From the NCBI RefSeq assembly GCF_943734655.1, contig NC_071355.1, positions 29,796,964 through 29,860,963 on the forward strand: DNA of 64,000 bases, written 5' to 3'. Shown one piece after another: positions 23,304 through 35,400 of this stretch. The DNA comes from Sabethes cyaneus (taxonomy: Eukaryota; Arthropoda; Insecta; Diptera; Culicidae). The notes below the pieces were generated by a model, which saw only the letters and a program-made list of their open reading frames with translations, did no database searches and was not told the origin of the DNA. How positions within the stretch are numbered: position 1 is the stretch's first letter; every line of letters begins with the position of its first letter. The translations under genes and the position numbers were made by a program.

Positions 23304-23903
23304 CTAGTTATTGAATTTTAGTGTGAAACAGCTGCAAATGCCCTGCCAAATCATAAATTTTCGTACAAATTTGTCGGCAAAAACAAATTTAAATTTGCTT
23401 GGAACATCCCCCCAAGCCGTATCCAAGTAAAATTTTTGATCTGGCATTTGCCCGAAGTCTGCCTTGACATAGGTTTTAGCGTCCACCCGTCGAACTTGGT
23501 TACCACCCGGTCGTATAGCTTTCGAGCACGGACTTTGGCCACACTTCTGTTTTATGGCTCGGTTTGGATGTTTGCTAGCTAGATACGACTTGATTCCTTC
23601 CCGGAGTCGAGTTCTCCTCACGGTATTATGGGCAGAACCGAATTTTCTGGCCAAATCACTGTCCGGCAGATTGGGATTCCCCTTGTTGGTCTTCAAAATC
23701 TTTCCACGCAGTTTCCGGTCGACGGTTCCGTTCCGATGATTAGCTTGAGGCTTCCGAATCGTCGTCAATGTTTCTTTATACCGTTTGATAACGCGCCATA
23801 CGGTATTTCTGGACAATTTCAGCTGTTTAGCTAGCCTAGATGCAGACCACAATGGACTTTCCAAATAACTGCGCACAAATTTTTCCCTTCTTTCGGCATC
23901 CAT
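23304..23903 (-). pseudogene. Tc1/mariner-superfamily transposase, C-terminally truncated
   Basis: A cut-and-paste transposase of the IS630-Tc1-mariner type. The 199-residue minus-strand frame starts MDAERREKFVRSYL and has two helix-turn-helix units (about residues 14-50 and 70-120, with LKLSRNTVWRVIKRYKE and a second after DLARKFGSAHNTVRR). The first catalytic-aspartate region lies near VDAKTYVKADFGQ (about 140-155). It ends soon after FVRKFMIWQGICS, so the second and third catalytic acids are missing. Family members are usually near 340 residues. About 17 codons before the aspartate motif read correctly only in another frame (RARKLYDRVVTKFDG near 23490-23542), so two compensating frameshifts are present. 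The length pattern is like mosquito DD37E elements, but the spacing cannot be read. Confidence 0.7.
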
Positions 23904-25874
23904 GTTGTTTGTTTACAGAATACAGTCGTTTTGCGGAATGTCAAAAATACATAGGTGAAGCTAACAAAATTGGGCCGACACGTGGGCGCCAAGAACTTCC
24001 AAATCTGTCCACCAAGAGCGCCACAATATGAGCAAAAATTTGTTCCAATTCTAAATCAAGCAAGCCTTTTTAAAGGACGACAATGCCCATATCAATGGTG
24101 TCTTGGACGCATCGTTGCAACCTGGATATGATGGAATTGTACGAGTGGTTATAGTTCGTATGTATACCAAGGAATATCGCAGAACTGCATCAAAAACTAT
24201 ACTTTCTTGCTACTGCTTATCCGGTGGACTCAACGCGGGGATTATGATGCTGTGTTCTAAATAAATAAACACGAGCCACAAATTATCCAAAGACCAATTC
24301 TTTCAATCTTTTCGGTGAACAAACGTAGTATTACGCCATGTGCTCGTGTCTAGAACACAAGCATTCAAATGTTTTTGTTACAAAGTTGCCTTTTCGTAAA
24401 CTTTTAAATATTTATTTATTGAGCGATAACATAAATTGAAATGTATGAGTTTACTCTTCCAACTGTAAACAATACATTGCTTATACTTCAACGTTCGAAG
24501 GAACTTTCTTTGCCTGATAGCCCTCTAATGTTTAGGTCTTTCACAGTCAAAAACGGTGTTTGTCGCACGAAAGCTAGTCAAAATATTCGACTATCTCGAT
24601 GTCAGCAGAACATGAAAATTACATTCACCCCTCGCCGGGCCGGATAATGACGTTGTATTTATGGTATCGGTCGAGGCCCTACTGAAAAAAAAAACGAACA
24701 ATTCTTAGCCCTCAAGTCAGGCGCTAGGGTGGATCGATTACTACTGGTAGAACAAATCAATTTGCTTAACCGAGACATGTTTGTATGCATAGTAGTGGTT
24801 CGACTTCTTTTCAACTGAATTAGCTTATGATTTGCAGTTGATGTAAACAATTCAGATTTCATTCATAGCTTGGAGGCGACTACCCTACGGGCAGCCATCT
24901 CCGTATCTTCCCCTCCCATTCAGGAAGCTGCGTGAAACAATCAATATTTACACCCCATTATAGTAAAGCAGTTAGCAAGTGGTTGTATACTACTACATCA
25001 CGAAGCAAAGCAGAGCAGAGCAGAGCGCTACACTGCTTCAAGGCTGAACCATATGACGCAGGGAGTTGGTAAGTGATAGGCTGAGGAGGCTGATATGGTT
25101 GTCCCTCCTCGGGCTCAGCAGGGCTCCAGCCAGCGCACGCAAAAGTCTGCTCTGCGGGGCTGATCTCAACTCAACTCAACCTGTAGTAGTTGACGGAAAA
25201 AGCTGTTAAAAGTACTGACTCGCAAACTCCACAGCCAGCTGGCTTCCTCCTCGGCTCGGCACTAACGAGGTCGATGCTTGAACACTATGCACAATACAGC
25301 CGAAATGAAATGAAATTCATTCTACTGATTATGATGGTGGTTATATCTAGTGGTGCTTTTTTTTTGGCCTTTTGCTAACTGTGAAGGCTCCCGCAAGCAT
25401 GTTGTCACTTGATGCCCGATATAATCAGATGGGGGCGCTGAATGATACACAGCAGTGGAAACATTACGATGAAATGGATTCATTGACCTTTTGGGTTGAT
25501 GACAAGAACTATGCGTGCCACACAAATCAGTATCATAGAATAATTTTGAAATGCAAAACGTTAAAATGTTGTATGTACTTCTTCCAAATCTTCATTCAAA
25601 TGCAAACCTCTTTCAGCTTTGCATGCAAAAAACTATTCATACATTGTTGAGCGATGAAGGAGTGAACTCATCACATTTGCAATCTATACAAAACAAGGTT
25701 ATTTATATTTCATAACAACTGCCAAACCTCTCTTATCATCTTTCTGACTTCATGCTCCTAAAATATTGCCACAGAGATTTGGCACTTTCACAGATCGCTT
25801 CTAACATTAATTTTGCTAGCTACGTGATCACTCGTCAAAAGCATCTACTGATAAACATTTTCCTTTACTTGCAG
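23904..25874. other. unassigned DNA upstream of the ubiquitin ligase leader
   Basis: Includes the 5' flank of the mariner remnant (to about 24060), a small inverted pair of CACGAGCACAxx-like words near 24262 and 24340, and a CAGAGCAGAGC run near 25010-25030. A plausible donor, GAGTTG|GTAAGTGAT, ends at 25068 and could close an alternative noncoding exon. No coding is supported. Confidence 0.3.
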
Positions 25875-26334
25875 ATTTCTGTTAGATCGATACGGATCAC
25901 TTCAACGCACCGGTGGAGAGGATCGCCAGTTACAGCTGGCTGGCAAACACCGTAGACGTATCGGTACAGTCGCAAAATGCTAAGCTTGTGCTTGCTCCTC
26001 CCAGTCGGTAGTGATAAGCAATGAGGAGTAGTGACTCACAGTGGTGGCAAGAAGAAATCGGACGCTAAATTCGTTTCGCACCACACACACCGTCGGGTTG
26101 CATTGCGTTGCGTTACGTTACGTTGTTGGTTGCTGCGCTGTGGTGATTGAACTTGAATGAGAAATTATCAACCAAGTAAAAAATGAATGGTTTGGATTCG
26201 GCACCGCTGTAAAAGTGATAACGTTTGTGGGTGTGTGAGTAGGTGCATTAGTTGCAAGCGCCTTCAATCCTAGTGTTGCCAAAGTTAGTTTTTTTTCTAA
26301 AAAGGAAATCCGGATCCACGGTGGAGCACGCGCG
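25875..26334 (+). promoter_or_regulatory. gzl: 5' leader of the ubiquitin ligase with five upstream ORFs
   Basis: A strong acceptor (CCTTTACTTGCAG, cut after 25874) precedes 460 nt that run into the coding start at 26335. The leader contains upstream ORFs of 15, 15, 9, 9 and 28 codons at 25977-26024, 26021-26068, 26157-26186, 26183-26212 and 26187-26273. Successive ones overlap as ATGA, and none runs into the main frame. Such a set normally lowers or conditions translation of the main ORF; whether it does so here is inference. The acceptor is assigned by sequence only. Confidence 0.5.
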
Positions 26335-26466
26335 ATGGCTTCTTTCATGCTGGCCTGGCTGCTGGCTAGGACAATAATAACAAACTACTATCTAGTCATC
26401 CTAGTGTCATCGGTTTTCCTGCTCAAATTCTCCGATGCGGATATATTGGTATATCAAAATGATCAG
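26335..26466 (+). CDS. gzl: gzl coding exon 1: signal peptide
   Basis: 44 codons, phase 0 end at CAG|GTATGG. The stretch LVILVSSVFLLKFSDA is the hydrophobic core and probable cleavage region; the mature luminal part begins DILVYQNDQ. Confidence 0.9.
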
Positions 26467-29400
26467 GTATGGAGAAACTTAGCCTTGTTATTTTCATGTT
26501 CTAATTTATTTTTTTCGTCGCAAAGCTTTTGGAAGAATTTCGCGATTTTCCGGCCACCTTCGGTGGCGACATTCCAGAGAGTGGACTAAAAGTACGAGCC
26601 GTCCAGGCGGAACCCGTAGACGGGTGTACTCCACTGGCGGCCCCGCCGGAAAATATCAGCTCGATGATTGCCATCGGTGGCGGACCGAGCCGATTTGCCG
26701 TTATTATAGCAAGGTAACAGACAAGGCTTTCTGAAATGAAGCGAGAGTCGAAAGCCCACCTACCGATACCTACCAACGGTTTTTACTTTCGTTCCAGATA
26801 TAATTGCTCATTCGAGGATAAAATTCGCAATGCACAGAATGCCGGCTTTGCAGCAGTTATCGTTCACAATGTCGGCAGTAACGATCTTGGTGAGTAGTTT
26901 GTTAGCTATCTGGTGTATATCTACTTTTACTACTTTTGAGTATAAATAAGTGCCCATTAAAATGTTTATTTTCGGGTTTGTCTTTGACATCACTTATTTC
27001 TAAATTTCATGAATTCGAAGAAAAGAACGTTGACGATAAAATTCTGTCTTCTGTTTCTTTTTTCTCTGGTTGGGTTTTCTATACAAAGCTCAAAAATTAT
27101 AAAAGTCTTTCCATACGTCTACCAACAAAACAGAATAAAGATATTCCAAAACGCTGTTTAGTTTTCGAGACAAAGGCTTAAACAAAGGTTGGAAAATATG
27201 TTTTTCAGGAGCGGTGTTTTATTGCATCGAGTTTATTTCATGAAGCAATAGAGTACCTAGGTATCTATTACTTACTTTACTGTAGTGGTAACGGTCCGTT
27301 ACCGTTCCTAAACCGAACGAATTATGGTCCTCCAGTACCGTCGGTCCTGGGCTGCCGTTCTCCAATCTCCACGAACACCAGCTGAAGGTGCATCGTCTTC
27401 GACAGCACACACCCACCGGGTGCGGGGTCTGCCTAGGAGTCTACGGCCTCTTCCTTTCATTGGGCATTCTGGCCACGTGTCCAGTCCACCGCAGCCTGCC
27501 AAATTGCACTACCTTCACTATATCAACATATTTGTATACTTGGTACCAGGCTTGGCATACACTTTTCGCTTCGATTTTGCTCTTTTGATTACTGCTTCTC
27601 AGCCAAGCAAAATTTGATAAAGTGATGTATGGGGCGTTTGTAGAATTGGTTATTATCTACAATACTGCTGAAGTAAGCATTACTGTGCATTTTGTACTTA
27701 TAGCTCTATAAGGCTGCTACCCTCTTGGTAGCAAAAAGAGCGCTGATGCCCTACAGCGCCGTAAATACTAAAGATAAAACTTCACTTTCTTCAGCAATAT
27801 TATAGATAATTACTAGCTCTACAAATGCCCCATACACCACTTTTTCAAATTCTGCTTGGCTGAGGAGCAGTAATCAAAAGAGCAAAATTAAAGCGAAAAG
27901 TGTATGCCAAGCCTGCTTGGTACAGCTCATGATTCATGCGTCTCCACACTCCACACTCCGCCACACTTCATTTTTCATTTTGCCACCAAGTATAGATCGC
28001 AGAATTTTACGCTCAAAAACCCCAAGCACTCGCCGATCTGCTTCCTTTAGCGTCCATGATTCGTGTCCGTTAAGGGCCACCGGGAGGCTTAGTGTTCTGT
28101 AGAGCGCCAGTTTTGTGCGAATTTGCAAACTACGGGACTTCAGCTGGCTACGTAATCCGTAGAAAGCCCGATTCGCGGCTGCAACTCGTCGTTTCACTTC
28201 GCGGCTTACATCGTTGTCACATGTCACGCGTGTACCAAGGTATATAAATTCCTCCACTACTTCATATCGTTCCCCAACTAACCCACCTCGGCACCAACAC
28301 CACTTGGACTCCCACGTTCCCTACCAGCAACCATGTACTTCGTTTTGGCGTTTTGGCGGAGTTTTTGGCATATTCTAGCATTATCTGCCACAGCTCATTT
28401 CGTTTAACTGAATCGTACTCCGCTTTGAAGTCCACAAACAGACGGTGTGTCTGCAAGTTGTACTCCCGCAACTTGTCTAGCAACTGACGCAGGGTAAACA
28501 TCTGATCCGTCGTGGAGCGACCCTCACGAAACCCAGCTTGGTACTCGCCGACGAAAGGCTCCACTAACGGTCTCAGTCTGCAGAACAGGATACGGGAAAG
28601 CACCTTGTAGACAAAATTGAGCAATGTAATTCCTCGATAGTTTTTACACTCCAGTCGATGTCCCTTTTTGAAAATTGGGCAAATGGAACCATCCAACTTC
28701 CTCCCAGATCCTGACAATGATCCGGTGGATTGCTCCGTACAGCTGCTTGCTCCCCGCTTTTAGAAGTTCAGCCGGGATATCGGCCTTCCTGGCAGCCTTA
28801 CCGTTTTCAGCTCACTGATTGCCTTTTTAACCTCCTCCTGTGTTGGTGGCTCCACAGCTTGACCATCGCTTACAATTCCTATCCTGTCCTTGCTGATCTC
28901 CGCATTTACCTCTCCATTCAACAGTGTCTGAAAGTGCTCCTTCCACCTGGCTCCTACCGTCGTTTTGTCGGTAAGCAGGTTGCCAGCACTATCATTTCAC
29001 ATCACAGGCATGGCAAAATTCCTTCATCTCACCGTTTTATAGAAACTCCGTATGTCGTTGCTGGCGTATCGCTCTCGGCACCGGCGAGCACGTGCTCCTC
29101 GCACTCGCGTTTCTTTAAACGATGGATTCTTTTTTCCGCAACTCTAGTCTCTCTGTACCTCTCTCTGTTTTGACGCGTTGCCGCAGTGAGCATGCGATTC
29201 CTGGCCTGGTTCTTTTCATCTGTCACTCTCTGGCATTCAGCATCAAACCAGCTGTTACGCTGTCTTCCACGCGTCGTGCCTACCACCTCTCTCTCAGCTG
29301 TATGTCTTCCAATAACTGGACGGAAGAATTCCTCCCTCCCTATCTGCGCTTTTGCATCTCCGATGATGATTTTCACGTCGTGTTTTAGGCACTCTCCATA

Positions 29401-32400
29401 GGCTTTTTGCCGCCACTGTAGTAGATGATGTGGTACTTGAAAGAAGTGCCTGCAATAGGGCTTACTGCACGAAACTCCCTTTGTCCGGAATTTGGCCACC
29501 GAACTTCCTAAATAGCAGCGATCTCCACTCCGAGTTGATGAAGCTCTCGAGCCAGCAAGCCAACCCGTCCGGTTTATGGAGAGTTCGGACATTCTAGGTA
29601 CCAAGTTTCCAATCGTTTCCTTGTCCCTTGCCGTGTCCTATACCGATTGTTCCGTCCTGAATTTCTTTCTTCGTTATTCGTGGTAATTGAGTTCTCGGTA
29701 TACTACCTCTCCGGGGTCGCGATACCTACATCCCGCTGATGGGTCTGCCATCTTCGGTATAGCTTGCGGGATACAGCATTTCATATTCAGCCACCCGTTT
29801 CGAGACAGACGCTGTGTGAGCCGCCCCTCACCTGGAGAACAGGCGCTCTAGTTCGCACCTCCTAGCTTAGGCGCCAGGTGGGAGCTTGAGAGAGCCAGTA
29901 TTATGTTTGACGCTCCTTCCAGGTAACTCTCTCCATTTCACTCCCACCTAGGTATCTATATGATTTTTTATTCACTCTTTTCCCGTGTTCAAACACAGCC
30001 CCTTTTGCATATTTGGACCTGCCCCTCTTCTTAGAGACTACTCCCTCCTTTTGGCCCACCAATGTTGATTCCCTTACATCAAGGAACATGTATGGCAAGA
30101 TTGGTGGAGAACGGTCCAGTCATTCCGGCGTTGCGGAGCATACCCAAGTAGCAGTTTAAGTTTTATTACGTTCCTCTAAGTAGTAATTTTCATGACCAAT
30201 ATCATAAAACCGCTAATAAAACCCTGAGCTCCACTATATTCTTCTGATCAAACAATCAAACGGACTTCCGACCTAGTGGCTCGATGCTTGACAACCACCG
30301 CAAAACCTAAAAAAGTTTTTTGTTTTGTTCCATAAAGTTTTGTTCCTTCTGGCAGAAAGCTAAATCAGTTCGCTAGATTTGTAAACTTGAAAATATTTAT
30401 CCGTGCGAAGAAAAGTTACAGTTTAATTGTCAAATTATCCTGATCGATTTGGTTTATAGTGATCGTAATAAAATATCCGATAGAATAAATAATAAATTTT
30501 CAGCAGTTTCCGTTGTTGTGCAACATATGCGCATTAAATTTTATCGTGCATATTGGAATGATTGGTAGATAAAATTAACGCGCCAACGACATTTTGCAAT
30601 TTTTGAAAACCAGTTGTTTAAACATAATAAGTATGTTCAATTAGTCAATCCTGATTTCTTGCAAAATCATTCTAGTTGCTAAATAAATAAAATAAATAAA
30701 AACCGGTTAATAATAACTTTCTTTCATACTTTGCTTTGGTGATTTTTGTTTACGGGCTAAAAGATATTAGAATATGGCAATATGATCTCACATAAAAAAT
30801 GTTTTCGGTGTAGCGCAGATTTGGACGGCCATCAAGTTGAGTGATCGCTTACATTTTCTGTGTGCGCGCGACAATGATCTAATGTACGCTCACTGCCAGT
30901 CAGTTTACTCGGTTATGAGGAATATTTTGCCGCTTGATAAGTTAGTCATATTGGGCGACTTCAATCTGCCAGATATGTCGTGGAAACCCGCCCAAACCAG
31001 TTTTCTCTATCCATGCCGGTGCAACGAATGCTACAATGCTCCATCAAGTCCATAAACTAAATAACGAGTCGTACGAGATTGCTTTCCTGTCATTGGACAC
31101 GACCTACTACTACTACTTTACCAGCCGAGAGTCGTATCAAGAATTCCTCTCGACTTCGACCTGGTCGAGCGATCTAGCACATTGGGCCCCTCTATTTCTG
31201 GTGCCGGTAGGGTTCTTGAAGAGAACGGATTTTACTGAACAGTGTCCGGCATTCTTGCGACGTGCCGGCCTACCGTAGTCTTCCCAGCAGGTGTACGATG
31301 GGAATCTCCCCAAGCAGTGCCTGTAGCTCGTGATTCATACGCCTCCGCCACTCTCCGCTTGCCGTTTGTACTCCGCCAAAAATAGTCCGGAACACCTTTC
31401 TTTCAAATTCGGCTAGTGCACGTATGTCCTCCGTAAGCAAAGTTACTGTCTCAAGTCCTAGCGTTTTGTAAATCGTCAGCTTTGTGCGGCTGCATATGCT
31501 CCCAGTTCGAGGCATCTTGCGGAGGGAAAAGTAGGCTCGATTTCCAGCTTGAATGCGTCGTTGAATCTGCTTACACGTATTGTTGTCGGCGGTCATCTCT
31601 GGGCACCTAAATATACGAATTCATCAACCACTTCTAGTTCATCGCCGTCATAGTCACTGTCCGTCGTGGGTGGCAAACGTTACTTTCTCGGGAGCCTCTT
31701 ACTGCCATGTATATTTAGTTTTCAATGCATTGACAAAACCCTATCCTCCTAGCCTTCGTTTTTAGTCTGGCGTAGATTGCCTCCACCGTCCCAAGGTTTC
31801 TAGTAATGATGTCGAGGTCGCGGTCGTGATCAGCCGCGTCAGTTTGTCCGGAAAAGCGTACTCGTGCATTATCTGCCATAGCTGTTCTCGTTCAACTGTA
31901 TCGTATGTTGCTCTGAAATCCACGAAAACATGATGCGCGGGCACGTTGTTTTCTCGACATTTCTAGAGGATTTGTCGGAAAGTAAAAATTTGATCAGTAG
32001 TAGCACGGGCCTCCATAAAGCCCGGCTGTTACTGCCCTACGAATTCTCTTGCTATTGGGAATAGACGACGCAACAAAATCTGGGAGAGCACCTTGTAGGC
32101 GGCGTTGACCAGCGTTATGCCACGAAAGTTACAGCAATCTAGCCGGTCGCCCTTTTTGTAGCTGGGACAAACTATATCCTCTATCCACTCCTCCGATAGT
32201 TTCTCCTCCTCCCAAATCGCTGAAATTATTGAAAACTAGTTTTACCGGGAGTCCCTCAGGATCGTGGTCGACTCATTCCGTGGTTGTTGATACTTGGCCA
32301 AATTCTCTCTCGTGGATACGCCTAGATTGTTTTTCCAAGCGCTTTTTTTCTCGCTATCGCTTGTTGGCATTCCCCGTCAAACCAATGCTCGAGGTTTCCT

Positions 32401-35400
32401 CACCTAGCACCACGGTTGCGGCCTCGTTGACGGCCGAGCGTATCATGCTCCATCCGTTTTTGAGAGTCGAAGCATCTAGCTCCACAGAGGACGACAGAGC
32501 TTCGCCCAATACGCGCGTGTAGCTTTCGGCAACTCGCGTGTTGTCTAACTGCCAAATGTTTAACCGAGGGGGCGGTTTTGTCGCAAGGTATAAACCGTCG
32601 ATAGTTTTAAGCGCACATGTGCTGCTACTAGGTAATCCAAGGTAAGGTCCAAGTCGATATCCGCACCCCGTGAGGAGCGAACGTTGGTGATGTTCGAGAT
32701 AAACCGGCCCTCGATGGGAATATGGTCGATTTGGTTCGATGTTCGTTGGTCAGGTGATCTTCAGGTGGCTTTGTGGATATCTTTGTGGGGAAAGAAAGTG
32801 CTTCTGATCACCAAGCCTCGGGGAGCTGTAAAGTTGATGCATACCTGGCCGTTATCGTTCGTGTCGGTGAGCAGGCTAGGGGACCCGATCACCGGTCTAT
32901 ACATTGCTTCCCTGTCCACCTGGGCGTGCATATCCACAATGATGCTTTTGATGTCCCGTGGTGAGCAGCTGTACACGATCTGCTGAGCCTTATAAAAGAA
33001 TCATTGCAAATTGGGCATGTGCCACATGTTTGGAAGGAATCGTTAGTGGTTCCCATTCCAAAAATCGATGGCGATTGTTGTTACAAACCACAAAGCGTTT
33101 CACAATAACGGGTACTGCATATAAATGGTTTGAGAGCTACTTATGTGACAGAACTCAAACGACAATTTTTAATGATTTTATCTTAGATCCCGTGAGGAAC
33201 ACTAGGTGTACCCCAGGGGAGTGTATTAGGACCCCTATTATTCATTATATACATTGTTGACGTGAGTCAAGTCTTACGTTTCTTTTACATCAATGTTTTC
33301 TGATTGATGATATGCCATAACACACTTGAATGTAGATTTGCGCTCGCTGAGTAGATGGTTGAAATTCAAACAACTAACGTATAACGTTGGATACTAGCAA
33401 AACCAAATTCATGGTAATATTGCGCTATAGTTTCAATGATCACGTTGATGTAGAGTTTGACGGTGAAATCATTGAACGGGTACACGAGATTAAATTTCTT
33501 GATGTAATTGTTGATGACAAAATCGAGATCAATACCCATATTGACATAAAAAAATGCCAAGAAGTACGGGATTCTATGTCGTTTGAAAAAAGAGCTGAAT
33601 ATTTTTAGTAAGATTTATCTCTATTGATCAATCATCTCTCCCCTCTTTGATTTTTGCATTTCCATATTATTTTTAGAGAATAAATCACAAATATCGAAGT
33701 TACCGCGCTCACAAAATCGAATTGTAAAGCGAAGTGACGTCCATAGATATAATACTAGAAATGCGGCAGAGATTAGAACACCTTACTTTATAAGTGCTTG
33801 TCAATTTTTGTTTCTTTAAAGGAATTAATGTACACAATTCGATACCTAGGCCCATCAAATGTCAATGACGCTATCAGAATTTAAGAGACTTGGCATTTCA
33901 CACGTAAAGGCTGTATTTTCAGCTTTTTAGTTTAAATTTTTTAATTTAAATAATATTTGACAAAGTTCTTGCAACTGATTATTTAATTTGGACATCTGTT
34001 AATCTAGCATTTTTTAGAGATTAATAAAGCACTATTATGTTCGTCACAATTATGTTTGGGGGGGGCTCCGTTGCCGCAAGGTTACCGAGTCTGCTTTGAC
34101 AAGCGAGAGGTCGAGGGTTCGAATCTTAGTAGAATCAAGCCATTCGATGTCAAGTGATTTTAGCATGGGTTTATTCTCAGACCCCTCCAATTTACCCTTT
34201 CTTCGTGCTGAATTCTATATTTACCCTCTGTTAAGTGTACTGGCTACTGGTCAGAGGTACGAATGAGTCCTCGCCAGGGACGGCTGTAATATGGGATAGT
34301 GCTGGCAGCGAGGAATACGTGGGTAAAGTAGATCAAGCTTTGAAGGAAGGGTAAACCCCAATACACGCAAGCACGCATAAAATTTAATAAGCATATCGCT
34401 CACTCAATAGCGATTATAGCAAAAAGAAATGCAGTGCAGGTCATACAGCATACACCCGGGCGATATTACAATAGATCAACTATACTGGTCGCAGTAATGA
34501 GTCCACACATGAAAAAAAAATGTTCGTCACCATGGTGGTGATGGATTTTGTAAATGTTAATGTAGTTAAAACAAGAGTAGTCTTCAAAGGTTTGAGAATT
34601 GCACGCATTGAACAGATATAGAGGACTGATTTTAAATTTGACTGTTCTTTCTATTAGAAATATCTGATCTAACTACTAAGTAGTTGACAAATTCGCGAGT
34701 GTTCAGGAAGATTTGGATGCTTCTACTGGTTATTAGATGTATAATTTCCTAGCCAGTCAAGGATTTTTTCAGGTTGATAATTTTCTGACTTCCCTGGATG
34801 AGGATGCCCTTGCACAGTGGTCCAAAAGAACGAAAAGCGGAAGTTTTCTCCTAGTGTCCTTTGCTTTCATTTTATCATTTATGGTTTTCAGCACTTTTGT
34901 TCGTATGAATATCCCTCTTAATCTAAAACTGTCAAAAGTTCGTTGCGTTGTATGTAACATTTATCAAAGTAGTAACATTGCATACGTTCAATCCTCAAAA
35001 GATTTCAGAGTTATTTCTATGTGCATTTGGAAACAATTTAACAAAATCAAAAACACAAACTATTGCTTTCCTGTTACCTTACATAAATTAAAGATTATTT
35101 TTATTACCCATGGTTCCCCACGTTGAAGGAATTTTACCAATTCAATCCTATTTTATCAACAGCACATCTCGCAGTAAAGAATTTGCGATCTGTTGGGACA
35201 ACGAACTTGTGTCATTTTTTCTGGCACACTTCCCTAACACAGACATAAAATTGGATTAGGTTTAATCGCGTTCGCAAGAAATCTGTTGGCACGAGGAGGC
35301 TTTGTCACTCTTTGTGGCGTACTTCCCAAGCAAGGACATAAAAATGGTCTAGGTTTAATCGCGGTTCGCGGTGTTAAGAATTCTTGTTGAAATGAGGAAA

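Noticed and set aside
34737..35126. 129-codon plus-strand ORF
   Set aside because: Crosses the boundary of a transposon end and shows no family similarity.
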